A stretch of DNA of 45,553 nt from Hyphomicrobiales bacterium (GCA_030688605.1 JAUYJB010000029.1:1-45553), one strand, 5' to 3'; counted from the stretch's first letter, positions 1-9,184 are shown. The notes: a model not told the origin generated them from the sequence alone. Program-made: numbers and translations.

Positions 1-197
1 TCGGACAAAAATGCGTGTAAAATAAAGAAGTTAGAGCGCTTTGAGTGACACCGGTTTCACGAAATGCGCTCCAACCTGCATGTCGGACGTCTCCTCTCGC
101 AAGGTGGCGCTCAATAGCAGCCCCGTTCTGGCACATTGCGAGGCCGTTGAGCAGCGGCCGTCCACCCCATCATGGCCGGGCTTGACAAGCCTGCCCT

Positions 198-264
198 CGG
201 GATCGGCAAAGCTTGTCCCCGGGATCGGCAAAGCGAGACCCGGGGGGCGATGCCCGGGGGGCTC
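198..264. repeat. Short direct repeat plus GC-rich inverted repeat downstream of the ferredoxin gene
   Basis: The 15-mer CGGGATCGGCAAAGC occurs at 198-212 and again at 220-234, a 22-bp period. Next to it, two CCCGGG hexamers (239-244 and 253-258) with outer GAG (235-237) and CTC (262-264) could fold into a hairpin just after the minus-strand ferredoxin stop. There is no T-run, so a role as intrinsic terminator is only possible. The rest of bases 1-273 shows no convincing gene; short reading frames there lack start signals and family resemblance. Confidence 0.45.
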
Positions 265-273
265 AAGAATGCT

Positions 274-519
274 CTAGCCGTGCAGCTGGTGGTATTTCTC
301 CATAAGCTGCTCCTTGGTCTCCGGCCAGTCCGGGTCGGGCTCGATGCAGGTCGCGGGGCAGACCAGGACGCATTGCGGCTCGTCCTCGGCACCGACGCAT
401 TCGGTGCATTTCATCGGATCGATCTTGTAGATCGGGTCGCCGACCGAAATCGCCTTGTTCGGGCACACCGGCTCGCAGGCGTCGCAGGCGGTGCAGGTTT
501 CCAAAATCTTCAATGCCAT
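274..519 (-). CDS. fdx: 2[4Fe-4S] ferredoxin, electron donor to benzoyl-CoA reductase
   Basis: This 81-residue protein should carry low-potential electrons from the KorAB oxidoreductase to benzoyl-CoA reductase in the cytoplasm. Two cluster motifs are visible: CTACDACEPVCP near the N-terminus, and a second set starting CTEC in which eight residues separate the second and third cysteines before CVLVCP. That insertion and the C-terminal tail after the last cysteine are typical of the Allochromatium-type ferredoxins found with benzoyl-CoA reductases; the length equals the Thauera ferredoxin as I recall it. It is the last gene of the operon, 31 bp after bcrD. The role follows from family and context; a general ferredoxin function cannot be excluded. 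Confidence 0.93.
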   Translation of the reverse strand: MALKILETCTACDACEPVCPNKAISVGDPIYKIDPMKCTECVGAEDEPQCVLVCPATCIEPDPDWPETKEQLMEKYHQLHG

Positions 520-550
520 AAGAAGCTTCCTTCTTATCTTCCGCCGATGG

Positions 551-1390
551 TCACGAGGCGATCGGCAGCGCGTCGATCTGCTTCAGCTTCTCATAACGGT
601 AGGCGCCCCACAGCGCCCCGCCGATGACGCCGGCATAGATCGAATCCTCGTGGGTGACCACCGGCATCGACATGTTCTGCGCACGAAGATCCTCCTCAAG
701 CGCGGCGACGAGGCCGGCGTCGCCGGCGAGCCCGCCGGTGACCATGATCGTGCCGTCGGCCCCTATTGCCTTGAGAAGCCGCGACAGACGGCCGGCCATC
801 GACAGATGGATGCCCTTCAGGATGTTCGGCGCGGTAATCTCGCGTGATACCATGTTGATGACGTCGGTTTCGGCCAGCACCGCGCAAATGCTCGAGACCT
901 TCTCCGGATCGTCGGCCTGTTTCGACAGCTCACCGATCTCATCCTGGGCTATGCCGAGATAGCGTCCGATATTCTCCAGGAATTGGCCCGAACCCGAAGC
1001 GCACTGGCTGGTCATCTTGTAGGTCAGAACCTTGCCGCGTTCGTCGATCTTGATGGCGCGGCCGTTGAGCGCTCCGACATCGAGCACCGCGCGCGCCTCG
1101 GGATGCAGATAGATGGCGCCGCGCGCATGGGTCGTCATGGTGTAGAAGTGACCGGTGCGGTACGGGATCGTCTCGCCGTCGCCGGTGGTCGCCACATATT
1201 GGACGGCCTCTTCCTTGAGGCCCGCCTTTTCGAGGCAGGTGTCAAACGCCAACCGCGCGAGTTGGAACGGATCGCGCTGGCGGACGCGGTGCAGATCCTT
1301 GGCAAGCCACTTGGTCTCTTCGCCGGTGACCTCGAACAGAGCCGCCTTGACCGCGCCCGAACCGATATCGATGCCTGCTGTAATGGTCAT
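551..1390 (-). CDS. bcrD: Benzoyl-CoA reductase, ATP-hydrolysing subunit D (BcrD/BadG)
   Basis: This 279-residue protein is the smaller of the two ASKHA-fold subunits that hydrolyse ATP to drive electrons toward the aromatic ring. The phosphate-binding loop GIDIGSGAVK lies at residues 5-14. MTSQCASGSGQF supplies the first cluster-ligating cysteine, and a second conserved cysteine follows in SSICAV; together with BcrA these should hold the bridging [4Fe-4S] cluster. A glycine-rich adenosine motif, VTGGLAGDAG, lies near the C-terminus. I chose the ATG at 1390, where the family homology begins, over longer in-frame upstream starts. It lies 14 bp after bcrA and matches the usual length of about 280 residues. 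Confidence 0.93.
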   Translation of the reverse strand: MTITAGIDIGSGAVKAALFEVTGEETKWLAKDLHRVRQRDPFQLARLAFDTCLEKAGLKEEAVQYVATTGDGETIPYRTGHFYTMTTHARGAIYLHPEARAVLDVGALNGRAIKIDERGKVLTYKMTSQCASGSGQFLENIGRYLGIAQDEIGELSKQADDPEKVSSICAVLAETDVINMVSREITAPNILKGIHLSMAGRLSRLLKAIGADGTIMVTGGLAGDAGLVAALEEDLRAQNMSMPVVTHEDSIYAGVIGGALWGAYRYEKLKQIDALPIAS

Positions 1391-1404
1391 GAGCTTGGTC
1401 TCCT

Positions 1405-2727
1405 TCAGGCGTTGCCCTCGACCGCGCGGTAGGCGAAGGTCGCCGCCCCCAGCGCGCCGGTATAGATGGAATCCGGATTGATGTTCATGGTCACGTCGCC
1501 GTAATTCTCCTTGACCAGCTTTGCCAGCTCCTTCACCGCCGCCCCGTTCTTGGCGACGCCGCCGGTAAAGGTGAACTGGTCGCGGATGCCGCCCGAGCGC
1601 GACAGGATGGACATGGCGCGCAGCACGATGGCCCGGTGCAGGCCGGCGAGGATGTCCTCGCGCGCTTCGCCCAGCGCCAGCCGGTCGCGCAATTCCGCGC
1701 CGGCGAACACGGTGCAGGTGGAGTTGATCCGCGCCGTGCGTTTGGCCTTCAACGCCATCGGCCCCAACTCGTGCAGGCCGATGTTCATCTCGTCGGCGAT
1801 ATAGCCGAGATAGCGTCCGCAGCCGGCCGCACAGCGGTCGTTCATCTGGAAATTCTCGACGATTCCGGCGGAGTCCACCTGGATGCCCTTGGTGTCCTGG
1901 CCGCCAATATCGAGGACGGTACGCGTTTGCGGATACATCAAATGCGCGCCGAGGCCGTGGCACAGGATCTCGGAGCGGATATGCTCCTTGGAGAAGGGCA
2001 GGGTCACGCGGCCATAGCCGGTACCTACCAGATAGGTCTCCTCCACTTCCACGTCGAGCGCGTCCTTGACGGCCTCGCGGACCACCTCCTTATCGACGCC
2101 GAGCCCGCCCATGTGGTCGAGCACCCGGTCGAGCGCGCGCATGAACTGGTCGCTGATTTGCACCTCCGGGGTCCGGTTCTCCACCTCGATGATCGACTTG
2201 TCGTAAACGTTCAGCAGCGTGTCGTAGGCCATGCCGGCTTCCTTGGCCCTCGTGTTGGCGTGCGACATGAAAAGCGATCCGGCGATGTCGCGGAAGAAGT
2301 CCGACTTGCGTGGCGCGCCGGGCTCAAACAGCGCCGGTGCATCCTCACGCGCCCCTTTGAAGACTTCCGAGATGACCTCGATGACGGCCTTTTCCATTCC
2401 GGCGAACCGGTCGCCGGCGACATTGCGGATGCAGGTCCGTTCGAGATCGTCCAACTGCCCCAGAAACTGCTCGAGCCGGAAGGCGAGCTCGAGTCGCGTC
2501 AGGAATTCTTCAAGCTTGTTGCCCAGCTGCGGCACACGGGTCTTCAAATTGCGCCAGGACAGGGTGAGCCGCGTGCCGATCATCGCCTCCAGCTTGGCGA
2601 CATTGACCGCGGTGGCATAGTTCGAACGCGAGTTGGTGATGCCGCGGCCGAGGATTTCCATATTCTCGTCCATCAGGACGGCCTTGGTGGTTGTCGAGCC
2701 CAGGTCGACACCGATGAAGCTTCTCAT
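1405..2727 (-). CDS. bcrA: Benzoyl-CoA reductase, ATP-hydrolysing subunit A (BcrA/BadF)
   Basis: This 440-residue protein is the larger ASKHA ATPase subunit of class I benzoyl-CoA reductase, which couples ATP hydrolysis to two-electron reduction of benzoyl-CoA. It starts with the phosphate loop VDLGSTTTK (residues 7-15). [10 protein letters not shown] lies at 271-280, and [11 protein letters not shown] supplies Cys299 and Cys303, followed by Cys338 in STCTVF. The first and last of these match the cluster ligands of the BadF/BadG/BcrA/BcrD/HgdC family. The ATG overlaps the bcrB stop by 4 bp (ATGA), showing translational coupling. Gene order C-B-A-D is that of Thauera bcr. The length is normal and nothing looks broken. 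Confidence 0.95.
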   Translation of the reverse strand: MRSFIGVDLGSTTTKAVLMDENMEILGRGITNSRSNYATAVNVAKLEAMIGTRLTLSWRNLKTRVPQLGNKLEEFLTRLELAFRLEQFLGQLDDLERTCIRNVAGDRFAGMEKAVIEVISEVFKGAREDAPALFEPGAPRKSDFFRDIAGSLFMSHANTRAKEAGMAYDTLLNVYDKSIIEVENRTPEVQISDQFMRALDRVLDHMGGLGVDKEVVREAVKDALDVEVEETYLVGTGYGRVTLPFSKEHIRSEILCHGLGAHLMYPQTRTVLDIGGQDTKGIQVDSAGIVENFQMNDRCAAGCGRYLGYIADEMNIGLHELGPMALKAKRTARINSTCTVFAGAELRDRLALGEAREDILAGLHRAIVLRAMSILSRSGGIRDQFTFTGGVAKNGAAVKELAKLVKENYGDVTMNINPDSIYTGALGAATFAYRAVEGNA

Positions 2728-4043
2728 GCCGCAACTCCCGCTGTCTTGGCGCCAGTGCGTTTCTGGTCGATCATCTGGAAATAGCTCTCCAGCCGGTTCT
2801 TGATGTTGGCAGGCGAGAAATAGCGCGGGTCGACCAGGTCGCTTTCGATGAAGCCGCCGGGCTTGCCGGTGCGCTTCTCCACCTCGCGCATGATCAGGAG
2901 CTGGCCGGCGGAGAATGAGTTGCAGCTCTTGATCGAGTTGATGAGCAGCCCGTCCGCCTCGTACTCCTCGATATAGTTGGCGAGCATCTCGACGCGCTGC
3001 GGCAGGTTGCGGTTGGTGTAGACGCCGAGGCAGTAGTCGGCGAGCGATTCCAGTGGATTTTCGGCATCGTGGCGGAAGCCGAAATCATAGACGCCGCCGA
3101 CCTTGGTGTAGCTCGACGCGACGACCACCGCGCCTTCCTCGTAGAACATCTTCCAGAAGTCGCGGAAACTGGTGTAGTTCGGCGGCCCCTCGGTGACGAG
3201 GCGGTACTTCTCCTCGCCCATGTCGCCGTCCGGCGTCACCGGGCCACGGCCGGACTTGATGCGCTCGTCGACCTCGGCGCGCAGCATCTTGTAATAGTCG
3301 ATCGCGTCCTGGGTGCCGCGGAAGGCGCCGAAGATCGGGCCGATATAGTAGATGCCGCCGAAATAGGCGTCGATCGGCGAGGGCTTATGCTTGGCCGATT
3401 GCAGGACATAGACCAGGTCCTGCTCGGCGGCGGCCGACTTTTTCATATATTCGCGCAGCCGGTCGATATCGAACTTGACGCCCGACACCTGCTCCAGCTT
3501 CGGGATCACCACCTCCTTGAGCTGCTTGACCATATAGTCGCGCATGTTCTGCGTGATCTTGCCGTCGCCCGTATACGGGGTGTGCAGCATGACGGTCTCG
3601 CACTTGTACTGCTCGCGTAAGAGCTCAAACCACTTCATGAAGGTGAAGCAGCCGGTATAGGACAAGAGCAGCACGTCGGGATCGGGAAACGGCTTGCCGT
3701 TGGGCGCGATGTTGCCCTTGGACATCATGCCGATGTCCGATTTCACATAGGTGCACACGTCCTCCGAATGGCCGATCTTTTCCGCCTCCATGACGAAGGC
3801 GCCGCTCTTCTTGCGCAGCCCCGACTGGATGGCGTTGATTTCCGGCAGATTGTTGACCAGATCGAAGCACATGATCAGTTCGTTGAGGTTGCCCGGCACG
3901 AAGGTGGAGCAGATCTTCTTGCCGTTCTCGTGCGCGCTGGTGATACGGTCGTAATGACCGGCCATCATGTCCTTCTGCTTGAGCATGGAGTCGTCCTTGA
4001 CGACCTCAGGCGCGGCAACTTTCGGTGTGGTGATCTCGGTCAT
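2724..4043 (-). CDS. bcrB: Benzoyl-CoA reductase, substrate-binding subunit B (BcrB/BadE)
   Basis: This 439-residue protein is one of the two subunits that bind benzoyl-CoA and hold an active-site [4Fe-4S] cluster; it belongs to the HgdB/2-hydroxyacyl-CoA dehydratase fold. Conserved features include [14 protein letters not shown], with a candidate ligand cysteine, and [11 protein letters not shown] near the C-terminus. The start at 4043 (MTEITTPK) is chosen because it overlaps the bcrC stop by ATGA; an in-frame start 12 bp upstream is less likely. It ends overlapping bcrA by 4 bp. The length of about 440 matches Thauera BcrB and Rhodopseudomonas BadE. Confidence 0.94.
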   Translation of the reverse strand: MTEITTPKVAAPEVVKDDSMLKQKDMMAGHYDRITSAHENGKKICSTFVPGNLNELIMCFDLVNNLPEINAIQSGLRKKSGAFVMEAEKIGHSEDVCTYVKSDIGMMSKGNIAPNGKPFPDPDVLLLSYTGCFTFMKWFELLREQYKCETVMLHTPYTGDGKITQNMRDYMVKQLKEVVIPKLEQVSGVKFDIDRLREYMKKSAAAEQDLVYVLQSAKHKPSPIDAYFGGIYYIGPIFGAFRGTQDAIDYYKMLRAEVDERIKSGRGPVTPDGDMGEEKYRLVTEGPPNYTSFRDFWKMFYEEGAVVVASSYTKVGGVYDFGFRHDAENPLESLADYCLGVYTNRNLPQRVEMLANYIEEYEADGLLINSIKSCNSFSAGQLLIMREVEKRTGKPGGFIESDLVDPRYFSPANIKNRLESYFQMIDQKRTGAKTAGVAA

Positions 4044-5209
4044 GCGTGGCTCCACAGTTTGATCGAGTCGGCGAACGTGCCGGCTTGCTCGCGGATCGGC
4101 TGCATCTGGCCGGAATTTTCCGCAAATTTGAAAGCGATGTAGGGAATGTTGGCGGCCGCCAACACGTGCTGCAGCATCGGCCGGTCGAGCAGCGCCGGGT
4201 CGCAGAAGCTGGGCGAGGCGAAGATCACCCCTTCCGCGCCGCGGCTCTTGACCGCGCGCACCAGGTGCTGGCCCTTCTCTTCAAGCGTCGCCACATACTT
4301 CGCCGAGGTTTCCTCCGACTGGTGCAGGAAGGCGAGCGACAGGTTGGTCAGCGGGTCGCCCTCGGCCTTCACGTCGCCGATCAGCCAGCGGGTGACCAGC
4401 AGCAGGTCGTCATCGATCACGTAGCAGCCGGAAAGCTCGATCGACTTGATCAGGTTGAGCGGCGGCTGCTCGCAGAACAGGCCGGTAACGATGACGCGGC
4501 AATTGTCGCGCGCCGGCAGGTCGCGGCTCTCCGCCTCCTTCAGCCAGTCGCGGATCAGCCGGCTGTGCTCCTCGACCGGCAGCACCAGTCCCGCGCGCAT
4601 CAGCAGATAGACTTCCGCCGCCGGCGCTTTCCACGGTTCCTTGGCGCGGAAGTCGTAGACCTGGCGCACCAGCCTTCTGTTGTCGTTGTAGACGCCGATG
4701 GAGTGGGTGAGCGCCTTGTCGTTGATCTTGCAGCCGCCGAGCTCCTCCAGCCCTTCCCTCAGCTCCTGCAGCTCGTTGCGGTAATAGTTGCCGCCGATCT
4801 CGTCGATATAGTTCTGCGGCACGTCGAAATATCGCACATAGACATTCGGGAACATCAGCTTCCACATGCCCGACAGGTTGCGGATGACGTCGCAGATGGA
4901 AGGAAACAGCATGCCGTCGACGAAATCCAGCCGTCCCGACACGCCGAGCTCGACGGTCGAGCGCGGGATGCGGCAGATATAGCTCTGATAGTAGGCGTCG
5001 CCGTGGATCACCTCGAGCTGGTCGCCGCCGCCGAGAATGCCGAGCGGCAACATGCCGGCGGCGTGGATGACCTCGCGCGGCACGTAGATCGGCATGTAGC
5101 CGACGACCTTGCGTCCGGGCTTGGCATCCTTCCATTCGCGCGCCGCCTTGAAATGCAGATCCTCATACAGATCGAAGCAGCGTTCGTTGATCTTGTCGAT
5201 GGCGGACAT
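4040..5209 (-). CDS. bcrC: Benzoyl-CoA reductase, substrate-binding subunit C (BcrC/BadD)
   Basis: This 389-residue protein is the partner of BcrB in the ring-reducing module. It has the HgdB-like pattern of scattered conserved cysteines: YICRIPRS and PSICDVIRN in the N-terminal half, LFCEQPPLN centrally and PSFCDPALL near the C-terminus. These are expected to ligate a [4Fe-4S] cluster near the benzoyl-CoA pocket. I chose the ATG at 5209 (MSAIDKIN) because it sits two bases after the dch stop codon and gives the family length; upstream extensions are out-of-family and overlap dch. The product with BcrABD is cyclohexa-1,5-diene-1-carbonyl-CoA. Confidence 0.94.
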   Translation of the reverse strand: MSAIDKINERCFDLYEDLHFKAAREWKDAKPGRKVVGYMPIYVPREVIHAAGMLPLGILGGGDQLEVIHGDAYYQSYICRIPRSTVELGVSGRLDFVDGMLFPSICDVIRNLSGMWKLMFPNVYVRYFDVPQNYIDEIGGNYYRNELQELREGLEELGGCKINDKALTHSIGVYNDNRRLVRQVYDFRAKEPWKAPAAEVYLLMRAGLVLPVEEHSRLIRDWLKEAESRDLPARDNCRVIVTGLFCEQPPLNLIKSIELSGCYVIDDDLLLVTRWLIGDVKAEGDPLTNLSLAFLHQSEETSAKYVATLEEKGQHLVRAVKSRGAEGVIFASPSFCDPALLDRPMLQHVLAAANIPYIAFKFAENSGQMQPIREQAGTFADSIKLWSHA

Positions 5210-5211
5210 GG

Positions 5212-5979
5212 CTAGCGGTGCTCCCATTTGGCCGGGCGTTTGGCAATAAAGGCCTGCAGGCCCTCGAGCGCGTCGCGAGTCGACATGAGGCTGTCGAGAT
5301 AGAGCTTCTCGACAGAGGCGAGGCGCTCGGCAAGCCGTTCGGCCAACCCGATGCGTACCGCGCCGACCGCATGGCGCAGGGCGGCGCCGGAAAGGCCGGC
5401 AAGATGATCGTCGAACCAAGCAACGGCCGCCGCCTCCGGGTCGTCGGCCGCCGCATTGGCAAGGCGGATGGCGACGGCCTGGCTGCCGGGGATGCTGCGG
5501 CCCGAGAACAACAGCTCCTCGGCGACGGCGCGGCCGACCCGCTCCGGCATCAGACAGGAGGCCGCCGGCGCGAACACGGCGAGCTTGATTTCCGGCTGGC
5601 CGAGCATGGCGTCGGGGGCGACGAACATGAGATGACCGGCCATGGCGACCTCGAGGCCGCCGCCGAGACATTGGCCGCGCACCGCCACCAGGATCGGGAT
5701 CTGGCTCTTGACCATGCGCAGGATGAGCGCGTGGAGGCCGCGCAGCATCGCCGCGCATTGACCGGGAAGATGTTCCTCGACGCTGGCGCCGAAGGAAAAA
5801 TGTGGCCCCTCGGCATCGATCAGAATGGCGAGCAAGCCAGGATTGTCGCCATGGGCGCTCAGGGCCGCATCGAGGGCAGCGACCATCTCGGCGTCGATGA
5901 TGTTCGCCTTCGGCCGGTTCAGCCGCAGCCGCAACAGCCGTCCCTCGCGATCGGTCCAGACCTTCAGCGCTTCGCTCAT
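5212..5979 (-). CDS. dch: Cyclohexa-1,5-diene-1-carbonyl-CoA hydratase
   Basis: This 255-residue crotonase-fold enzyme would add water to the dienoyl-CoA made by benzoyl-CoA reductase, giving 6-hydroxycyclohex-1-ene-1-carbonyl-CoA. The oxyanion-hole segments are visible as FSFGASVEEH (about residues 61-70) and AVRGQCLGGGLEVAMAGH, followed by the MLGQPEIKLAVFAP stretch typical of Dch. The start (MSEALK) overlaps the upstream oah stop by ATGA. The assignment rests on crotonase motifs plus position between oah and bcrC; by sequence alone another enoyl-CoA hydratase activity would be possible. A matching dehydrogenase (Had) is not found nearby. Confidence 0.88.
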   Translation of the reverse strand: MSEALKVWTDREGRLLRLRLNRPKANIIDAEMVAALDAALSAHGDNPGLLAILIDAEGPHFSFGASVEEHLPGQCAAMLRGLHALILRMVKSQIPILVAVRGQCLGGGLEVAMAGHLMFVAPDAMLGQPEIKLAVFAPAASCLMPERVGRAVAEELLFSGRSIPGSQAVAIRLANAAADDPEAAAVAWFDDHLAGLSGAALRHAVGAVRIGLAERLAERLASVEKLYLDSLMSTRDALEGLQAFIAKRPAKWEHR

Positions 5980-7121
5980 TCGGCGGCTTCCTTGACCCGC
6001 GGCATCACGCTCTCGGTCAGTTCCGGCGACCACGGCGTGCCCTTGGCGAGCGCCTGGCGCAGGCCGATGAAATCGATCTCGCGGCCGGTCTCCTTGGTGC
6101 CCTCGTTGAAGGCGCGGAATCCGGCCCGCGCCTCGCTCATCATGTTCAGCGCCAGCCAGGCGCGCGAATCCTCCTTGTTTCTGTTCCACGCCTCAAGCTT
6201 CGGTTTCCTAAGCTCTTCCAAGGACTTGGTGATGCAGTCCGGGAACGTGGTCAGCAGCTTGGCACACAGCTCGTCGACCTTCTCATCGAGCATCGACAGA
6301 TCGACCGTGCCGCTCTTGATCAGCGCCCTACCCTTTTTCAGCTCCTCCCCGGTCTTCATCGTGCCGTAGGCGACGCGCCCCCACTCGTCAAACAGGCGAT
6401 CGGTGACGACCGTCGGATTGGGCACGAACTTGCCGTCGACCTTCAGCGCCGGAACGACATCCATGATGATGCCGAGCTGATAGGCCTGGTGCGCCGTGAA
6501 CGGCTCGCACAGAAGCCCTGAGACCATCGCCTGCTCGCAGCCGATCATGACCGGCAGGAAGTCGGTCGCACCGCCGATGGCGGCCGAGCCGTGTTTCGGG
6601 CCCGCCTGACCGAACCGGGCCAGGTCCTGGGCGATGGAGAAGTCGCAGGCCATGCCGATTTCCTGGCCGCCGCCGATGCGCATGCCGTTGACGCGGCAGA
6701 TGACCGGCTTGTCACAGGCCAGGATTGACGACACCATGTCATTGAAAAGTCTCATATATTGTCGGTATTCCTGCGGGTTTCCGGCGTAATATTCGGCATA
6801 TTCCTTGGTGTTGCCGCCGCTGCAGAAGGCCTGGTCACCGGTGCCGGTAAACACCACCGCCACGACGTCGCGGGCAACCGACGCGTCGCGGAAGGCGTGG
6901 ATGACGCCCTTGACCATGTGGGTGGTGTAGGAATTGTACTGTTCCGGATTGTCGAGCCTGATCCAGGCATTGTAGATCCCTTCGACAATCTCTCCGTCGG
7001 CGGTCTTGGCGGGGCGCTTCTCGAACACAACGCCCTGAACCACCAGTTCGCAATGAAGCGTGTGATCAATCAGTTTGTCCGGAGCGGTCTCGCGCGCCGC
7101 CTTTGCCGTATCCGCATTCAT
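5976..7121 (-). CDS. oah: 6-oxocyclohex-1-ene-1-carbonyl-CoA hydrolase
   Basis: This 381-residue, unusually long crotonase-family enzyme hydrates and hydrolytically opens the alicyclic ring, giving 3-hydroxypimeloyl-CoA. It has the CSGGNTKEYAEYY oxyanion segment, the second glycine-rich motif VNGMRIGGGQEIGMACDF and GPKHGSAAIGGATDFLP, all recognisable in Oah. An Oah-type C-terminal extension (WNRNKEDSRAWLALNMMSEAR) separates it from ordinary hydratases. I prefer the ATG at 7121 (MNADT), with AGGAG nine bases upstream; an in-frame TTG at 7130 lies too close to that Shine-Dalgarno. It is the promoter-proximal gene of the operon. Confidence 0.93.
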   Translation of the reverse strand: MNADTAKAARETAPDKLIDHTLHCELVVQGVVFEKRPAKTADGEIVEGIYNAWIRLDNPEQYNSYTTHMVKGVIHAFRDASVARDVVAVVFTGTGDQAFCSGGNTKEYAEYYAGNPQEYRQYMRLFNDMVSSILACDKPVICRVNGMRIGGGQEIGMACDFSIAQDLARFGQAGPKHGSAAIGGATDFLPVMIGCEQAMVSGLLCEPFTAHQAYQLGIIMDVVPALKVDGKFVPNPTVVTDRLFDEWGRVAYGTMKTGEELKKGRALIKSGTVDLSMLDEKVDELCAKLLTTFPDCITKSLEELRKPKLEAWNRNKEDSRAWLALNMMSEARAGFRAFNEGTKETGREIDFIGLRQALAKGTPWSPELTESVMPRVKEAAE

Positions 7122-7259
7122 CTCTTTCAACTCCTCCTGAACCTGTCTTAGCTACCGGCACCAGCACCACGCGGCGCTTCGCGCGGCCGCGGTCACCATC
7201 CATCCATGTGCTGGTTCCGACATGGCTGGTCTTCATCTCCCATCCGTATCAGCCCGGCT

Positions 7260-7273
7260 TTGATCTGTCTCAA
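7260..7273. promoter_or_regulatory. FNR/AadR-type box upstream of oah
   Basis: TTGAT-CTGT-CTCAA matches the FNR/CRP-family consensus TTGAT-N4-ATCAA at nine of ten specified bases. It lies in the divergent oah/korA intergenic region, 139 bp from the oah start, a reasonable site for an activator of a promoter with a roughly 100-nt leader. Oxygen-responsive FNR-type control of anaerobic benzoate genes is known in other bacteria (AadR in Rhodopseudomonas palustris, AcpR in Aromatoleum). Function here is inferred. The surrounding 7122-7354 shows no gene. Confidence 0.55.
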
Positions 7274-7354
7274 AGGCCTCGGTGACGGCTTGGTTTACCC
7301 GTTTTCCAGCAGGCCCGGATGCGACGTGATGGGCCTTGACAGCGCTAAGGTCAG

Positions 7355-7390
7355 TTAATATCGTATAATCGTACTGGAATACGAAATTAA
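7355..7390. promoter_or_regulatory. Long palindromic operator with embedded -10 hexamer between oah and korA
   Basis: Left arm TTAATATCGTAT (7355-7366) and right arm ATACGAAATTAA (7379-7390) are inverted repeats with one mismatch over 12 bp, separated by 12 bp. The site is strikingly AT-rich in GC-rich surroundings. A perfect TATAAT (7364-7369) overlaps the left arm and could be the -10 of korA, whose GTG lies 60 bp beyond the site. TTGACA at 7336-7341 is too far (22 bp) for an ideal -35, suggesting a promoter needing activation. A dimeric or tetrameric regulator (a BadR, BzdR or TetR-like protein, unidentified) probably binds here. Confidence 0.65.
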
Positions 7391-7449
7391 GTCAACCCAT
7401 CTCGCGCGGACCGGCACCGGGACCAAGCGACAAGAGGGCCGAACGCACC

Positions 7450-9180
7450 GTGACAAATCAGCGCAATACCGTCTCCAGCCTGTCGATCGCCGTCACCGGA
7501 AGCGGCGGGGCGGGCGTCATGACGGCCGGCGGATTTCTGCTCGAAGCGGCGGCGAAGGCCGGCTGGTATGGATTGCAGACCCGCTCGGTCGGGCCGCAGA
7601 TCCGCGGCGGCGAGGCGGCCGCGCTGTTGCGCCTGTCGACCCGCCCGGTTGAGGTTCAGACCGCCGCCTTCGACCTGCTGTTCGTCGTCGATTGGCTCAA
7701 TTTCGACCGCTTCGCGGCCGAGATCGAGTTGCGCAAGGACACGCTGGTCATCGCCGACCCGGCCTCCGGCGAGATCGCGGACGCAGTCACGGCGTCCGGC
7801 GCGCGGGTCATCGAGATGCCGGTGAAGGAGATCCTCGAGGCCATCCCGGGCGGGCGGCCGAACATGTTGGCGCTCGGCACCGTTGCCGGCATCGTCGGCC
7901 TGCCGATGGACACGATTTTCGACCTCATCGAAGAACAGCTGGGTTCCAAGGGCGAACACGCGGTCTCCTCCGGCAAGGTCACCGTGGAGGCTGGCTACAA
8001 GTTCGCCGAGACGCTTGGAGGCGCGCCGCGGCTCGGCGAGCCCACGCCGGCCGCCGCCGGGCGCTGGCTCATCACCGGCAACGAGGCGGCGGCCCTCGGC
8101 GCGGTGCGCGGCGGCGTGCGTTTCGCCGCCGCCTATCCGATCACGCCGGCGACCGAAATACTGGAATGGTTGTCCCCGTCTCTTGCCAAGGTCGGCGGCG
8201 CGCTGGTCCAGGCCGAGGACGAGCTTGCTTCCATCAACATGGTCATCGGCGCGTCCTATGGCGGCGTCCCGGCGCTGACCGCGACTTCCGGACCGGGGCT
8301 GGCGCTGATGACCGAAGCGATCGGCCTTGCCACCGCCGCGGAGGTGCCGCTGGTGGTCGTCGACGTGATGCGCGGCGGCCCGTCGACCGGGATTCCCACA
8401 AAGTCGGAGCAATCCGACCTCAACATCGCCGTCTACGGCCTGCACGGCGACGCCCCGCATGTGGTGGTGGCGCCCTTGTCCATCGCCGATTGCCTGTTCA
8501 CCACCCAGTGGGCCGTGCATCTGGCCGAGGCGATGCAGGTCCCAACCATCGTGCTCTCCGACCAGTTCATCGGCCAGGCCAAGGCGGTGATCGATCGCCC
8601 CGCGGAGATCACTTTTCTCGGCCGCCGCGAGCGCGCCGAGAACATTTCCGGCGCCTATCACCGCTACGCGGTGACCGCGTCCGGCGTCTCGCCGATGGCC
8701 ATTCCCGGCGCGCCCGGCGGCCAATACACAGCCGACGGGCTCGAGCATTCGCCGCGCGGCACCCCTTCGACCCGCGCCGAGGACCATCTCGCCCAGCTCG
8801 ACAAGCGCCAGCACAAGGTTGACGCTTTCGATTTCGGGAACATTTGGGCCGAGATCGACGGCGAGGGAGATCTCGCCGTGCTGATCTGGGGCTCCTCGAC
8901 CGCGGCCGCCCGCGAGGCGGTCGAGATGGCGCGCCAGCGCGGCGCCGCGGTCAAGCTCATCGCTCTGCGCCTGCTGGCGCCGTGCCGGCCAGAGGCGATG
9001 CGCGCGGCGTTCGCCGGCGTCGACAGGCTATTGGTGGTGGAACAGTCTCACTCCGGACAATTCATGAACTATGTCAGGGCTCATTACGACCTGCCCTCCG
9101 AAGTGCGCGGCTTCCGCCACCCCGGCCCGCTCACCATCAGTCCGACGGAAATCCTGAACCGCATCGAGGAATGGAGCTGA
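7450..9180 (+). CDS. korA: 2-oxoglutarate:ferredoxin oxidoreductase, fused gamma-alpha subunit (KorA)
   Basis: This 576-residue subunit pairs with KorB to oxidise a 2-oxoacid (2-oxoglutarate in Thauera) to the acyl-CoA and reduce ferredoxin. The N-terminal gamma domain (residues 1 to about 190) starts with the GSGGAGVMTAGG loop. The alpha domain follows with AAYPITPATEILEWL and SGPGLALMTEAIGLA, which form the pyruvate:ferredoxin-oxidoreductase pyrimidine-binding fold. The start is GTG at 7450, with a weak AGAGG upstream. Placement divergent from the bcr operon suggests it feeds the reductase with reduced ferredoxin. Substrate specificity cannot be read from sequence; indolepyruvate or another 2-oxoacid is a less likely alternative. 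Confidence 0.9.
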   Translation: MTNQRNTVSSLSIAVTGSGGAGVMTAGGFLLEAAAKAGWYGLQTRSVGPQIRGGEAAALLRLSTRPVEVQTAAFDLLFVVDWLNFDRFAAEIELRKDTLVIADPASGEIADAVTASGARVIEMPVKEILEAIPGGRPNMLALGTVAGIVGLPMDTIFDLIEEQLGSKGEHAVSSGKVTVEAGYKFAETLGGAPRLGEPTPAAAGRWLITGNEAAALGAVRGGVRFAAAYPITPATEILEWLSPSLAKVGGALVQAEDELASINMVIGASYGGVPALTATSGPGLALMTEAIGLATAAEVPLVVVDVMRGGPSTGIPTKSEQSDLNIAVYGLHGDAPHVVVAPLSIADCLFTTQWAVHLAEAMQVPTIVLSDQFIGQAKAVIDRPAEITFLGRRERAENISGAYHRYAVTASGVSPMAIPGAPGGQYTADGLEHSPRGTPSTRAEDHLAQLDKRQHKVDAFDFGNIWAEIDGEGDLAVLIWGSSTAAAREAVEMARQRGAAVKLIALRLLAPCRPEAMRAAFAGVDRLLVVEQSHSGQFMNYVRAHYDLPSEVRGFRHPGPLTISPTEILNRIEEWS

Positions 9181-9184
9181 TCCC

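Noticed and set aside
1-273. Several short frames on both strands downstream of the ferredoxin
   Set aside because: No ribosome-binding sites, no recognisable protein and mutually overlapping; treated as intergenic.
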